From Burkholderia seminalis DSM 23518 (lineage in GTDB: Bacteria; Pseudomonadota; Gammaproteobacteria; Burkholderiales; Burkholderiaceae): a stretch of DNA of 64,000 nucleotides. Every line of letters begins with the position of its first letter. Position 1 is the stretch's first letter. The translations under genes and the position numbers were made by a program. Below are positions 34,081-43,291 of this stretch, in pieces. The notes below the pieces were generated by a model that was not told the origin of the DNA, did not search any database, and saw nothing but the letters and a program-made list of their open reading frames with translations. The stretch spans positions 62,001-126,000 of the forward strand of contig NZ_CADFDK010000011.1 in NCBI RefSeq assembly GCF_902832885.1. The letters run 5' to 3'.

Positions 34081-34473
34081 ATGAACGATACGTCGAACCA
34101 GTTTCCGACGCCCGCGGTGCCGGGGGCGGCGGATGCCGAGCGCCTGAACGGGCTGCGCACGCTGACTCACGTGCTCTACGGTCTTTATGCATTTCACTGG
34201 CTGACGGGCGGCGTCACGGGCATCATCGCGATCATCATCAACTACGTGAAGCGCGGGGACGTGGCCGGCACGCCGTATGCCGACCATTTCGAGTGGCAGA
34301 TCCGCACGTTCTGGCGCGCGCTGATCGCGTACGTCATCGGGTTCGCGCTGGCATTCGTCGTGGTCGGATTCGCAGTGATGTTTGTCACGTGGATTTGGAC
34401 GCTGTACCGTATCATCAAGGGTTGGCTGTACCTGAACGACAACAAGACGCTCGATCCGCAGGCGTGGTTCTGA
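34081..34473 (+). CDS. Small membrane protein of unknown function (DUF4870-like)
   Basis: This 130-residue protein has three hydrophobic segments (about residues 20-38, 45-60 and 80-115) and an aromatic-rich end (TLYRIIKGWLYLNDNK) like that of DUF4870-type proteins. The ATG at 34081 has a GGGGGT site upstream; a TTG eight codons earlier is less likely. Its conserved place between hisE and a HIT gene gives no function. Confidence 0.8.
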   Translation: MNDTSNQFPTPAVPGAADAERLNGLRTLTHVLYGLYAFHWLTGGVTGIIAIIINYVKRGDVAGTPYADHFEWQIRTFWRALIAYVIGFALAFVVVGFAVMFVTWIWTLYRIIKGWLYLNDNKTLDPQAWF

Positions 34474-34504
34474 CCGGCGCGCGCGGGCGTTTCGCAGGAG
34501 CAAC

Positions 34505-34870
34505 ATGAGTCACGATCCGAATTGCCTGTTCTGCAAGATCGCGGCAGGCGAGATCCCGAGCACGAAGGTGCACGAGGACGACGAATTCGTCGCGTTCCGC
34601 GACATCCGCCCGGCGGCCGAGACGCACGTGCTCGTGATTCCGCGCCGGCACCTGCCGACGCTGTCGGCGGCGAGCGCGGACGATGTGCCGATGCTCGGCC
34701 GACTGATGCTGCTCGTCGCGCGCCTTGCCGACCAGCTCGGCGTCGCGTACACGGGCGGCGAGACCGGTTTTCGCACGGTGATCAATACGGGCCCGGGCGG
34801 CGGGCAGGAGGTCTACCACCTGCACGCGCATATCCTGGCCGGTCCGCGCCCCTGGCAGCGGATGGGTTGA
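34505..34870 (+). CDS. HIT family purine nucleotide-binding hydrolase (HinT-like)
   Basis: This 121-residue protein has the histidine-triad motif HLHAHIL near residue 104 and a CxxC pair at residues 7-10 (CLFCK) like other HinT proteins, which hydrolyse adenosine phosphoramidates. An AGGAG site lies 5 bases before the ATG. Confidence 0.93.
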   Translation: MSHDPNCLFCKIAAGEIPSTKVHEDDEFVAFRDIRPAAETHVLVIPRRHLPTLSAASADDVPMLGRLMLLVARLADQLGVAYTGGETGFRTVINTGPGGGQEVYHLHAHILAGPRPWQRMG

Positions 34871-34963
34871 CGGCGCGGGGCGTTTCCCCGCATCGATAGT
34901 CGAAGCCGGCGCGTCGCCGGCGATTTGCGCCGCCCGGCGGCGTGGTTGAGGAGAGGTTTCATC

Positions 34964-35194
34964 ATGGGTGGATTGAGCATTTGGCACTGGCTGATCGTGC
35001 TGCTGATCGTCGCGCTGGTTTTCGGTACGAAGAAGCTGCGCAACATCGGCAACGATCTCGGCAGCGCCGTGAAGGGTTTCAAGGACGGCATGAAGGAAGG
35101 CGAAACGCCGGCCGACGCGCAGCAGCTGCCGCGCTCCGGCTCGGTCGACGTCAACGCGAAGGAAACGACGCGTTCCGATTCGAACAAGGCGTAA
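34964..35194 (+). CDS. tatA: Sec-independent (Tat) translocase subunit TatA
   Basis: TatA forms the pore of the twin-arginine pathway. The 76-residue protein has a short N-terminal membrane span ([16 protein letters not shown]), the hinge with FGTKKLR and an amphipathic helix ([16 protein letters not shown]). GAGGAGAGG precedes the ATG at 34964. The petA Rieske protein in this window is a known type of Tat substrate. Confidence 0.95.
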   Translation: MGGLSIWHWLIVLLIVALVFGTKKLRNIGNDLGSAVKGFKDGMKEGETPADAQQLPRSGSVDVNAKETTRSDSNKA

Positions 35195-35220
35195 CGCCGG
35201 CCCGCTGACAGGCATTCGCG

Positions 35221-35751
35221 ATGCTGGATCTCGGTCTTTCGAAGATGGCGCTGATCGGCGTCGTCGCGCTCGTGGTGCTCGGCCCCGAGCGCCTGCCGCG
35301 CGTCGCGCGTACGGCAGGCGCGCTGTTCGGTCGTGCGCAGCGGTACATCAACGACGTGAAGGCCGAGGTCTCGCGCGAAATCGAACTCGACGCGTTGCGG
35401 ACGATGAAGACCGATTTCGAATCGGCCGCGCGCAATGTCGAGACGACGATTCACGACAACCTGCGCGAGCACGAGAAGGAACTCAACGACACGTGGCATT
35501 CCGCGGTCGGCGGTCTTGACGAAGCGTCGGGCGCCGCCGGGTCCTACGGTTCCGACGCGCCTGCTGCGCCGTCGTGGCGCGGCAGTCCGGCCGCGCTCGC
35601 GACGAAGCGCCGCAACTGGCGCGTGAAGCAGGCGGCGACGCCTGTCTGGTACAAGCGCGCGACCACCCGCCGCACGCACGTGCAGTCGGGCGCCGCGCGT
35701 GTCGCGCGCCACCAGCCGGCCAGCCTGCGCCGGCCGACGCGCTTCTTCTGA
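35221..35751 (+). CDS. tatB: Sec-independent (Tat) translocase subunit TatB
   Basis: TatB works with TatC in recognising twin-arginine signals. The 176-residue protein has an N-terminal span (MALIGVVALVVLGPERLPRV, with the conserved Glu and Gly-Pro) and a long amphipathic helix. The C-terminal 60 residues are basic and likely disordered. Confidence 0.94.
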   Translation: MLDLGLSKMALIGVVALVVLGPERLPRVARTAGALFGRAQRYINDVKAEVSREIELDALRTMKTDFESAARNVETTIHDNLREHEKELNDTWHSAVGGLDEASGAAGSYGSDAPAAPSWRGSPAALATKRRNWRVKQAATPVWYKRATTRRTHVQSGAARVARHQPASLRRPTRFF

Positions 35752-35792
35752 GCCGAGCGCATGCTCGCTCGTCAATCCTACCGAGGGCCGGT

Positions 35793-36581
35793 GTGAGCGA
35801 CCCCCAGCAGAACCCGGGCGACGCCCCGGAAGAAACCTTCATTTCCCATCTCGTCGAGCTTCGCGACCGCATCATTCGCGCGGGGCTGGCCGTGATCGTC
35901 GTGTTCCTCGGGCTCGTCTACTGGGCGCCCGACATCTTCCGGCTGCTCGCGCGGCCGCTGATGGAGAATCTGCCGAAGGACGGCAAGATGATCGTCACCG
36001 ACGTCACCGGCTCGTTCTTCGTGCCGATGAAGGTCACGATGCTCGTCGCGCTCGTGATCGCGCTGCCGGTCGTGCTGTACCAGATCTGGGCGTTCGTCGC
36101 GCCGGGGCTGTACCAGCACGAGAAGAAACTCGTCACGCCGCTCGTCGGCAGCAGCTACGTGCTGTTCCTGTGCGGGATGGCATTCGCGTACTTCCTCGTG
36201 TTCCCGACGATCTTCCGCGTGATGGCGCACTACAACGCGCCGCTCGGGGCCGAGATGACGACCGACATCGACAACTACCTGAGCTTCGTGCTCGGGATGT
36301 TCATCGCGTTCGGGGTCACGTTCGAGGTGCCGATCGTCGTCGTGCTGCTCGTCCGGATGGGCGTGCTGACGGTGAAGAAACTGAAGGAAATCCGCCCGTA
36401 CGTGATCGTCGGCGCGTTCGTCGTCGCGGCGGTCGTCACGCCGCCGGACGTGTTCTCGCAACTGATGCTCGCGCTGCCGCTGATCGTGCTGTATGAAGCC
36501 GGGATCCTGGCCGCGCGGTTCTTCGTGCCGAAGAAGCCGGCCGAAGAGGGCGAGGCGGGGAACGGCGAAGCCGCGGGCTGA
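35793..36581 (+). CDS. tatC: Sec-independent (Tat) translocase subunit TatC
   Basis: TatC is the six-span receptor for twin-arginine signals. The 262-residue protein shows FISHLVELRDRI at the N-terminus and six membrane segments, with the family's periplasmic loop YQIWAFVAPGLYQHEK. It starts with GTG at 35793. It is the last gene of the run that begins at mlaF and ends at the hairpin at 36711. Confidence 0.95.
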   Translation: MSDPQQNPGDAPEETFISHLVELRDRIIRAGLAVIVVFLGLVYWAPDIFRLLARPLMENLPKDGKMIVTDVTGSFFVPMKVTMLVALVIALPVVLYQIWAFVAPGLYQHEKKLVTPLVGSSYVLFLCGMAFAYFLVFPTIFRVMAHYNAPLGAEMTTDIDNYLSFVLGMFIAFGVTFEVPIVVVLLVRMGVLTVKKLKEIRPYVIVGAFVVAAVVTPPDVFSQLMLALPLIVLYEAGILAARFFVPKKPAEEGEAGNGEAAG

Positions 36582-36710
36582 CGGCGGCGCACCGGGCGGC
36601 GGGCCGGCTCTTCCGGTCAGCTCGAACGGTGCGGCGATGCCGTGGCCGAGCCGGCAAGCGTGTGGCATTGCCCCCTTCCCGGGCAATACGGATCGGTCGA
36701 AGCAAAGCAA

Positions 36711-36738
36711 AAGGGCAGCCAACCGGCTGCCCTTTTTC
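36711..36738. terminator. Bidirectional terminator between tatC and the DegS-like gene
   Basis: A 10-bp stem (36711-36720 with 36725-36734) with an AACC loop has A residues before it and T residues after it. It can stop both the plus-strand tat transcript and the converging protease transcript. Confidence 0.85.
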
Positions 36739-36791
36739 ATTTCCACCGACGACAACGGGCGCGTGATCTCGCGCGACCCGCCTGCCCAACC

Positions 36792-37997
36792 TCATTCGGT
36801 ATCGCTGTCCTGCTCGTCGAGCGTCTGCTTCGGCGGCGGCGGGCGCTTGCCGATCACGACGCTCACGTCGAACTCCTTGCCCTTGCGCACGACGTGCACC
36901 TTGGTCGGCGTGCCGGGCTTGATCTGCGCGACGACGTTCAGCAGCTTGGTCGTGTCCGTGATGTCCTCGCCGTTGACCGTGACCAGGATATCGCCCGGCT
37001 TGATGCCGGCCTTGTCGGCCGGGCCGCCCTGCAGCACGCCGGCGACGATCGCGCCCGATTTCTGCTGGAGCCCGAACGACTCGGCGATCTCCGGCGTGAC
37101 GTCCTGCGGTTCGACGCCGATCCAGCCGCGCGTGACCGAGCCCGTCGTGATGATGCTCTCGAGCACCGTGCGCGCGGTCGACACCGGAATCGCGAAGCCG
37201 ATGCCGAGCGAGCCGCCCGAACGCGAGTAGATCGCCGTGTTGATGCCAAGCAGGTTGCCGTTCACGTCGACCAGCGCACCGCCCGAGTTGCCGGGGTTGA
37301 TCGGTGCGTCGGTCTGGATGAAGTTCTCGAACGTGTTGATGCCGAGGTGATTGCGGCCGAGCGCGCTGATGATCCCCATCGTGACCGTCTGGCCGACGCC
37401 GAACGGGTTGCCGATCGCGAGCACGACATCGCCGACGCGCGACTGGTCGGAGCGGCCGAGCGTGATCGTCGGCAGGTTCGTCACGTTGATCTTCAGCACG
37501 GCCAGATCGGTCTCGGGATCGCTGCCGATCACCTTCGCGGTGGCCGTGCGGCCGTCGGCGAGCGCGACTTCGATCTGGTCGGCGCCGTCCACGACGTGCT
37601 GGTTCGTTAGAATGTAACCTTCCGGGCTCACGATAACGCCCGAGCCGAGGTTGGCTGCCGGTTCGTCCTGCTGCTTGCGGGCGTTGCGGTCGCCGAAGAA
37701 GTAGCGGAACAGCGGATCTTTCGCGCGCGGGTCGGGCGGCAGCGAGCCGTCCTTGCTGGAGAACACGTTGACGACGGCCGGCATCGCCTTCTGCGCGGCT
37801 TCCGCGTACGACGTGGTCGCCGGCGCGCCGCCGATGCCGGGCGCGACCTCCCGCAGCGCAACGATCGGCGTGGCGAGCTGCTTGCCGAGCTGTCCTTGCC
37901 GTTGCAGCCATTGCGGCTTGAGCGTCACGACGATGAACATCAGCGCGAGCAGCACGGTAACCGCCTGCGCGAAGAACAGCCAGAAGCGTCTAAGCAT
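36792..37997 (-). CDS. Trypsin-like periplasmic serine protease, DegS-like (membrane anchor, one PDZ domain)
   Basis: This 401-residue HtrA-family protein begins with a non-cleaved hydrophobic anchor (residues 5-25) and has a protease domain with His (LTNQHVVDG), Asp ([10 protein letters not shown]) and Ser ([11 protein letters not shown]). A single C-terminal PDZ domain follows ([13 protein letters not shown]). One PDZ plus an anchor is the DegS layout, which cleaves anti-sigma factors in the envelope stress response; this role here is inferred. Only 21 bases separate its start from the divergent Nif3-like gene. Confidence 0.9.
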   Translation of the reverse strand: MLRRFWLFFAQAVTVLLALMFIVVTLKPQWLQRQGQLGKQLATPIVALREVAPGIGGAPATTSYAEAAQKAMPAVVNVFSSKDGSLPPDPRAKDPLFRYFFGDRNARKQQDEPAANLGSGVIVSPEGYILTNQHVVDGADQIEVALADGRTATAKVIGSDPETDLAVLKINVTNLPTITLGRSDQSRVGDVVLAIGNPFGVGQTVTMGIISALGRNHLGINTFENFIQTDAPINPGNSGGALVDVNGNLLGINTAIYSRSGGSLGIGFAIPVSTARTVLESIITTGSVTRGWIGVEPQDVTPEIAESFGLQQKSGAIVAGVLQGGPADKAGIKPGDILVTVNGEDITDTTKLLNVVAQIKPGTPTKVHVVRKGKEFDVSVVIGKRPPPPKQTLDEQDSDTE

Positions 37998-38018
37998 CTG
38001 AATGGATTAGAGGTTTAT

Positions 38019-38765
38019 ATGGATCAGATCGAACTTGAATTGTACTTGAACAATACCCTCGAAACCGCGCGCTTCAAGGACTATTGCCCGAACGGCCTCC
38101 AGGTCGAGGGGCGCCGCAAGGTCGAGAAGATCGCCACCGGCGTGACGGCGTCGGTCGCGTTCCTCGAGGCCGCGCTCGAATGGGGGGCGGATGCCGTGCT
38201 CGTCCATCACGGTTATTTCTGGCGCAACGAGGCGCCGCAGATCACGGGCCGCAAGTACCAGCGCCTGAAGCTGCTGCTCGCGAACGACCTGAACCTGTTC
38301 GCGTTCCACCTGCCGCTCGACGCGCATCCCGAATTCGGCAACAACGCGCAGCTCGGCGCGAAGCTCGGGCTGATCGGCGAGCAGCGTTTCGGCGAAGGCA
38401 ACCTCGGCTGGATGGCGACGCTGCCGATGCCCGTCACGCTCGAGCACTTCGTCGCGAAGGTCGAGAACACGCTCGGCCGCACGCCGCTCGTGCTCGGTGA
38501 CCCGGAGATGCAGCTGCGCCGTATCGCGTGGTGCACCGGCGCCGCGCAAAGCTATTTCGACGCGGCGATCGATGCCGGCGCGGACGTGTACCTGACCGGC
38601 GAGGTGTCCGAATACGTGACGCACACGGCTGCCGAGAGCGGCGTCGCGTTCGTTGCGGCGGGGCACCATGCGACCGAACGTTACGGAATCCAGGCGCTGG
38701 GCGCCCACTTGTCCGAAGAATTCGATATCGAGCACCTTTTTATCGATATTCACAATCCGGTCTGA
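38019..38765 (+). CDS. Nif3-like dinuclear metal centre hexameric protein (YbgI family)
   Basis: This 248-residue protein shows the DUF34/Nif3 metal ligands: [19 protein letters not shown], a late [15 protein letters not shown] cyclohydrolase-like or metal chaperone roles have been proposed for the family, but none is settled. It is divergent from the DegS-like gene, and the pet operon follows. Confidence 0.92.
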   Translation: MDQIELELYLNNTLETARFKDYCPNGLQVEGRRKVEKIATGVTASVAFLEAALEWGADAVLVHHGYFWRNEAPQITGRKYQRLKLLLANDLNLFAFHLPLDAHPEFGNNAQLGAKLGLIGEQRFGEGNLGWMATLPMPVTLEHFVAKVENTLGRTPLVLGDPEMQLRRIAWCTGAAQSYFDAAIDAGADVYLTGEVSEYVTHTAAESGVAFVAAGHHATERYGIQALGAHLSEEFDIEHLFIDIHNPV

Positions 38766-38983
38766 GCGACGAATTTGCGGCGGTGCATCGAAATTTCGCA
38801 ATGTAGCGAATGCTTAAAAGTGAAATGATTTAATCGCTCCGATAGTGGGGGATAACCCTTAACTATCAAACACTTCGAAGGGATTTTCATCTCCGGGCCT
38901 TGTAAATGGCGACTCCATTCGAGCAAACTAGCGGCGGAATGGAAAGTCGTGACGGAAAATCCAACTCAGAAGTGGGGCGTGTG
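38766..38983 (+). promoter_or_regulatory. Promoter region of the petABC operon
   Basis: This 218-base stretch is clearly more AT-rich than its surroundings (for example TGCTTAAAAGTGAAATGATTTA around 38810-38832) and holds the inverted repeat GTGGGGGATAACCCTTAAC. I see no unambiguous -35/-10 pair. It includes an alternative in-frame ATG at 38906. Confidence 0.45.
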
Positions 38984-39604
38984 ATGCGAGACAAGGAAGA
39001 GAAACGCGTCGACAGCGGCCGCCGTACCTGGCTGATTGCGACATCCGTAGCAGGTGGCGTGGGAGGCGTAGCCACCGTCATACCTTTCGCGGCGTCGCTT
39101 GCGCCGTCCGCGAAAGCGAAAGCGGCCGGTGCCCCGGTCGAGGTTGATATCAGCGGCCTGAAGCCTGGCGAAATGGTCACCGTGCCGTGGCGCGGCAAGC
39201 CCGTCTGGATCCTGAATCGCACCGATTCGATGCTGGCCGACGTGGTCAAGGCCGACAAGGAAGTCGCGGATCCGACCACGAAATCCCCGTATTCGATGCC
39301 GTTGCCCGCGTATTGCGCCAACGAATATCGCTCGCGGGCCGATCGCAAGAACATTCTCGTCGTGATGGCCGTGTGTACGCACCTCGGCTGCACGCCTAGC
39401 CAACGCTTCACGCCGGGTCCGCAGCCGAACCTGCCGGACGACTGGCCGGGCGGTTTCCTGTGCCCGTGCCACGGTTCGACCTACGACCTCGCCGGCCGTG
39501 TGTTCAAGAACAAGCCGGCGCCTCAGAATCTCGACATCCCGCCCTACATGTTCACGTCGGCGACGACCCTCGTGATTGGCAAGGACGAGAAAGGAGAAGC
39601 GTGA
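38984..39604 (+). CDS. petA: Ubiquinol-cytochrome c reductase iron-sulfur (Rieske) subunit
   Basis: PetA carries the Rieske [2Fe-2S] cluster of complex III. The 206-residue protein has a Tat-type N-terminus (GRRTWLIA, twin arginine) running into its membrane anchor, and the cluster motifs CTHLGC and CPCHGS. ATG at 38984 has a GGGG site upstream and gives the usual length; ATG at 38906 would add 26 polar residues. The stop overlaps petB. Confidence 0.94.
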   Translation: MRDKEEKRVDSGRRTWLIATSVAGGVGGVATVIPFAASLAPSAKAKAAGAPVEVDISGLKPGEMVTVPWRGKPVWILNRTDSMLADVVKADKEVADPTTKSPYSMPLPAYCANEYRSRADRKNILVVMAVCTHLGCTPSQRFTPGPQPNLPDDWPGGFLCPCHGSTYDLAGRVFKNKPAPQNLDIPPYMFTSATTLVIGKDEKGEA

Positions 39605-40986
39605 TGGCCGCCGACAACAAAGAAGTCTCCACGACAGGTCTCACCGGCTGGATCGATCAGCGCTTCCCGCTCACGTCCACCTGGAAGAAGCACGTTTCCG
39701 AGTACTACGCGCCGAAGAACTTCAACTTCTGGTACTTCTTCGGCTCCCTCGCGCTGCTGGTGCTCGTCAACCAGATCGTCACGGGCATCTTCCTGACGAT
39801 GAACTACAAGCCCGACTCGATGCTCGCGTTCGCGTCGGTCGAGTACATCATGCGCGAGGTGCCGTGGGGCTGGCTGATCCGCTACATGCACTCGACCGGT
39901 GCATCGATGTTCTTCGTGGTCGTCTACCTGCACATGTTCCGCGGGCTGCTGTACGGGTCGTACCGCAAGCCGCGCGAGCTCGTGTGGATCTTCGGCTGCG
40001 CGATCTTCCTGTGCCTGATGGCCGAGGCGTTCTTCGGCTACCTGCTGCCGTGGGGCCAGATGTCGTTCTGGGGTGCGCAGGTGATCGTGAACCTGTTCTC
40101 GGCGATCCCGTTCGTCGGCCCGGACCTGTCGCTGTGGATTCGCGGCGACTACGTCGTGTCCGACGTCACGCTGAACCGTTTCTTCGCGTTCCACGTGATC
40201 GCGATTCCGCTCGTGCTGGTCGGTCTCGTGATCGCGCACCTCGTCGCACTGCACGAAGTGGGGTCGAATAACCCGGACGGCATCGAGATCAAGGCGAAGA
40301 AGGACGAGAACGGCATCCCGCTCGACGGCATCCCGTTCCATCCCTACTACTCGGTGCACGATTTCCTCGGCGTGTGCGTGTTCCTGATGATCTTCGCGCT
40401 GATCGTGTTCTTCTCGCCGGAGATGGGCGGCTACTTCCTCGAGGCGAACAACTTCGTCCCCGCGAACCCGCTGCAGACGCCGCCCGAGATCGCACCGGTC
40501 TGGTACTTCACCGCGTTCTACGCGATGCTGCGCGCGACCACCGACCCGTTCAAGATCGTGCTGATGATCGTGATCGCGCTGCTCGGCGTGCTCGCGCTGA
40601 TCCGCGCGCGCGGCAAGTGGAAGGCCGGCCTGCCAGTGCTGGCCGCGGCGATCGTCGTGTTCATGTACCTGACGGAGTCGAAGTTCTGGGGCGTCGTCGT
40701 GATGGGCTCGGCGGTGATCACGTTGTTCTTCCTGCCGTGGCTGGATCGCAGCCCGGTGAAGTCGATCCGCTACCGGCCGCTGTTCCACAAGGTGTTCCTC
40801 GGGATCTTCGTCGCGGCGTTCCTGACCCTCGCGTTCCTCGGCACGCGGCCGCCATCGCCGGCTGCGACGCTGATCGCGCAGGCCTGCGCGCTGATCTACT
40901 TCGCGTTCTTCCTCGGCATGCCCGTCTGGACGCCGCTTGGCACGTTCAAGCAGCCGCCGGAGCGGGTGCGCTTCAAGCCCCATTAA
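39604..40986 (+). CDS. petB: Ubiquinol-cytochrome c reductase cytochrome b subunit
   Basis: PetB is the eight-span cytochrome b with two haems. The 460-residue protein has paired haem histidines in helices II and IV (HSTGAS, FHVIAIP with HLVALHE) and the Qo-site PEW-like segment read here as PEIAPVWYFTAFYAMLR. The start overlaps the petA stop. petC follows 21 bases later. Confidence 0.96.
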   Translation: MAADNKEVSTTGLTGWIDQRFPLTSTWKKHVSEYYAPKNFNFWYFFGSLALLVLVNQIVTGIFLTMNYKPDSMLAFASVEYIMREVPWGWLIRYMHSTGASMFFVVVYLHMFRGLLYGSYRKPRELVWIFGCAIFLCLMAEAFFGYLLPWGQMSFWGAQVIVNLFSAIPFVGPDLSLWIRGDYVVSDVTLNRFFAFHVIAIPLVLVGLVIAHLVALHEVGSNNPDGIEIKAKKDENGIPLDGIPFHPYYSVHDFLGVCVFLMIFALIVFFSPEMGGYFLEANNFVPANPLQTPPEIAPVWYFTAFYAMLRATTDPFKIVLMIVIALLGVLALIRARGKWKAGLPVLAAAIVVFMYLTESKFWGVVVMGSAVITLFFLPWLDRSPVKSIRYRPLFHKVFLGIFVAAFLTLAFLGTRPPSPAATLIAQACALIYFAFFLGMPVWTPLGTFKQPPERVRFKPH

Positions 40987-41007
40987 CGTGAGCGAGGAGA
41001 GAACGAC

Positions 41008-41766
41008 ATGAAGAAACTGCTTTCGACACTCGCGCTGATCGGGGCGACCGCGTGCGCGCTGCTGGCGGCGCCGGCCGTGCGGGCGGAAGGTAATTTTCCG
41101 CTCGACCGGGCGCCCGATAACACGGAAAATCTCGTTTCGCTTCAGCACGGCGCGCAATTGTTTGTAAACTATTGCCTGAACTGCCACAGCGCGAACCTGA
41201 TGCGCTACAACCGTCTGACGGATCTGGGCATATCCCAGAAGGAGATCGAAAAGAATCTCCTGTTCACGACCGACAAGGTCGGCAACACGATGTCCGTCGC
41301 GATGCGGCCCGAAGACGCGAAGAACTGGCTCGGCACCACGCCGCCCGACCTGTCGGTCGAGGAGCGCGCGCGCGGCCGCGACTGGCTGTATACATATCTG
41401 CGGAGTTTCTACCGCGACGATACGCGGCCGACCGGCTGGAACAACGCGGTGTTCGAGAACGTCGGCATGCCCCATGTGTTGTGGCAGCTGCAGGGGCAGC
41501 GCATTGCCAAATTCGAAGACAAGACGGACGAGGAGACGGGCGAGAAGGTCCACACGCTCGTCGGCTTCCAGCAGGTCACGCCGGGCACGCTGTCGTCGCC
41601 CGACTATGATGCTGCGGTGGCCGACCTGGTGGCCTATATGACATGGATGTCCGAGCCGGCCCAGCAGACCCGCAAACGCCTCGGCGTGTGGGTGCTGATC
41701 TTTCTCGGTGTCCTGACTTTCCTGGCCTGGCGGCTCAATGCCGCGTACTGGAAAGATATCAAGTAA
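41008..41766 (+). CDS. petC: Ubiquinol-cytochrome c reductase cytochrome c1 subunit
   Basis: The 252-residue precursor has a signal peptide ending near AVRAEG, a c-type haem motif CLNCH near residue 55, a distal Met in the MSVAMRPED region and a C-terminal membrane anchor. It accepts electrons from the Rieske centre and passes them to soluble cytochrome c. It is the last gene of petABC. Confidence 0.95.
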   Translation: MKKLLSTLALIGATACALLAAPAVRAEGNFPLDRAPDNTENLVSLQHGAQLFVNYCLNCHSANLMRYNRLTDLGISQKEIEKNLLFTTDKVGNTMSVAMRPEDAKNWLGTTPPDLSVEERARGRDWLYTYLRSFYRDDTRPTGWNNAVFENVGMPHVLWQLQGQRIAKFEDKTDEETGEKVHTLVGFQQVTPGTLSSPDYDAAVADLVAYMTWMSEPAQQTRKRLGVWVLIFLGVLTFLAWRLNAAYWKDIK

Positions 41767-41783
41767 ACACGCCTGACCGGCGT

Positions 41784-41846
41784 GGGGCCGGCGCAAGGCG
41801 GAACCCGTGAAAGGGGTTGCGCCGCGTGCCGGCCCTCGGCTTTTTT
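41784..41846 (+). terminator. Long hairpin between petC and sspA
   Basis: A GGGCCGGCGC arm (41785-41794 region) pairs with GCGTGCCGGCCC (around 41824-41835), enclosing a second small stem, and a T6 run follows at 41841-41846. It probably terminates petABC, with partial read-through to sspA possible. Confidence 0.65.
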
Positions 41847-41860
41847 GAGGAAACGCAAAT

Positions 41861-42472
41861 ATGATGGTTCTGTATTCCGGCACAACTTGCCCGTTCTCCC
41901 AGCGTTGCCGGCTGGTGCTGTTCGAGAAGGGCATGGACTTCGAAATCCGCGACGTCGACCTGTTCAACAAGCCGGAAGACATTTCGGTGATGAACCCGTA
42001 CGGTCAGGTGCCGATCCTGGTCGAGCGCGACCTGATCCTGTACGAATCGAACATCATCAACGAGTACATCGACGAGCGCTTCCCGCATCCGCAGCTGATG
42101 CCGGCCGACCCGGTGCAGCGCGCCCGTGCGCGCCTGTTCCTGCTCAACTTCGAGAAGGAACTGTTCGTCCACGTCAGCACGCTCGAGAACGAGAAGGGCA
42201 AGGCGGCGGAGAAGAACCACGAGAAGGCACGCCTCGCGATCCGCGATCGCCTGACGCAGCTCGCGCCGATCTTCGTGAAGAACAAGTACATGCTCGGCGA
42301 AGAGTTCTCGATGCTCGACGTCGCGATCGCTCCGCTGCTGTGGCGCCTGGATCACTACGGCATCGAGCTGTCGAAGAACGCCGCGCCGCTGATGAAGTAC
42401 GCCGAACGGATCTTCAGCCGTCCGGCCTACATCGAGGCACTGACGCCGTCCGAAAAGGTCATGCGTCGTTGA
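41861..42472 (+). CDS. sspA: Stringent starvation protein A
   Basis: SspA is a GST-fold protein that binds RNA polymerase and affects stress and virulence genes; it lacks glutathione transferase activity in E. coli. The 203-residue protein has a thioredoxin-like N-terminal domain (SGTTCPFSQRCRLVL, then PYGQVPILVE) and a helical C-terminal domain. A GAGGAAA site precedes the ATG. sspB follows 71 bases later. Confidence 0.93.
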   Translation: MMVLYSGTTCPFSQRCRLVLFEKGMDFEIRDVDLFNKPEDISVMNPYGQVPILVERDLILYESNIINEYIDERFPHPQLMPADPVQRARARLFLLNFEKELFVHVSTLENEKGKAAEKNHEKARLAIRDRLTQLAPIFVKNKYMLGEEFSMLDVAIAPLLWRLDHYGIELSKNAAPLMKYAERIFSRPAYIEALTPSEKVMRR

Positions 42473-42543
42473 TGTTGCAATGAAGGAATGACGGAGCGGG
42501 CGGCGCGGCGTGCCGCGTGCCTGCTCCGGGTTCGAGGATCGTG

Positions 42544-43065
42544 ATGCAAGAGATTTCAACGAAGCCTTATCTGCTGCGCGCGTTGTACGAGTGGTGCACC
42601 GATAACGGTTACACGCCGCATATCGCGGTGAGGGTCGACAACTCGACGCGCGTGCCGCGTCAGTTCGTGCGTGACGGCGAGATCGTGCTCAACATCAGCT
42701 TCGAGGCGACGAGCCAGTTGCAGATGGGCAACGAGTGGATCGAGTTCACGGCCCGGTTCTCCGGGAAGGCGCACAAGATCGAGATTCCGGTGGCCAACGT
42801 GCTCGCGATCTATGCGCGCGAGAACGGGCAGGGCATGGCGTTCCAGGTCGATGCGGTTGCGGGCGAGGGCGCGGATTCGGGTACGTTCGACGATGACGCC
42901 GCGCAAGCGGAAGACGGGCAGCGTGACGAGCCTGCGTCGACGTTGACGCCGGTCGCCGACAGCGGCGCGAACGAGGAGCCGTCCGAAGGCGCCGACGAAC
43001 CGCCGAAAACCGACGGCGACGGCACGAAAGGCGGCAGCAGACCTCGCCTCAAGATCGTGAAATGA
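42544..43065 (+). CDS. sspB: ClpXP adaptor SspB
   Basis: SspB binds ssrA-tagged proteins and delivers them to ClpXP. The 173-residue protein has the folded substrate-binding domain (about residues 1-105, RALYEWCTDNGYTPHI), an acidic disordered linker and the ClpX-docking tail PRLKIVK at the C-terminus. The ATG at 42544 was chosen because it gives the normal MQEISTKPYL start. Confidence 0.94.
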   Translation: MQEISTKPYLLRALYEWCTDNGYTPHIAVRVDNSTRVPRQFVRDGEIVLNISFEATSQLQMGNEWIEFTARFSGKAHKIEIPVANVLAIYARENGQGMAFQVDAVAGEGADSGTFDDDAAQAEDGQRDEPASTLTPVADSGANEEPSEGADEPPKTDGDGTKGGSRPRLKIVK

Positions 43066-43084
43066 GGTAGAATCTCGCGCTTAC

Positions 43085-43160
<76 letters not shown>

Positions 43161-43170
43161 TATTGAACGA

Positions 43171-43204
43171 AGGGCCGGGAGATTGATTCTCCCGGCCCTT
43201 TGTC
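43171..43204 (+). terminator. Terminator after tRNA-Thr
   Basis: A perfect 12-bp stem (43171-43182 with 43188-43199) has a 5-base loop and is followed by TTGTCTTTT. Confidence 0.85.
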
Positions 43205-43291
43205 TTTTCTGCGGCCGTCTTTCTGGCCGACGGGGTGTCGCGTGCGCGGTGCCGCGACAAGGGGACTGTCCTTTCGACATCAATCTGCCGC

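Noticed and set aside
38840-38880. Inverted repeat upstream of petA as a terminator
   Set aside because: The stem is short and no T run follows; it lies in a likely promoter region.
39544-41982. 812-codon minus-strand ORF across petB-petC
   Set aside because: Antisense to clear cytochrome genes; low-complexity His/Arg composition.
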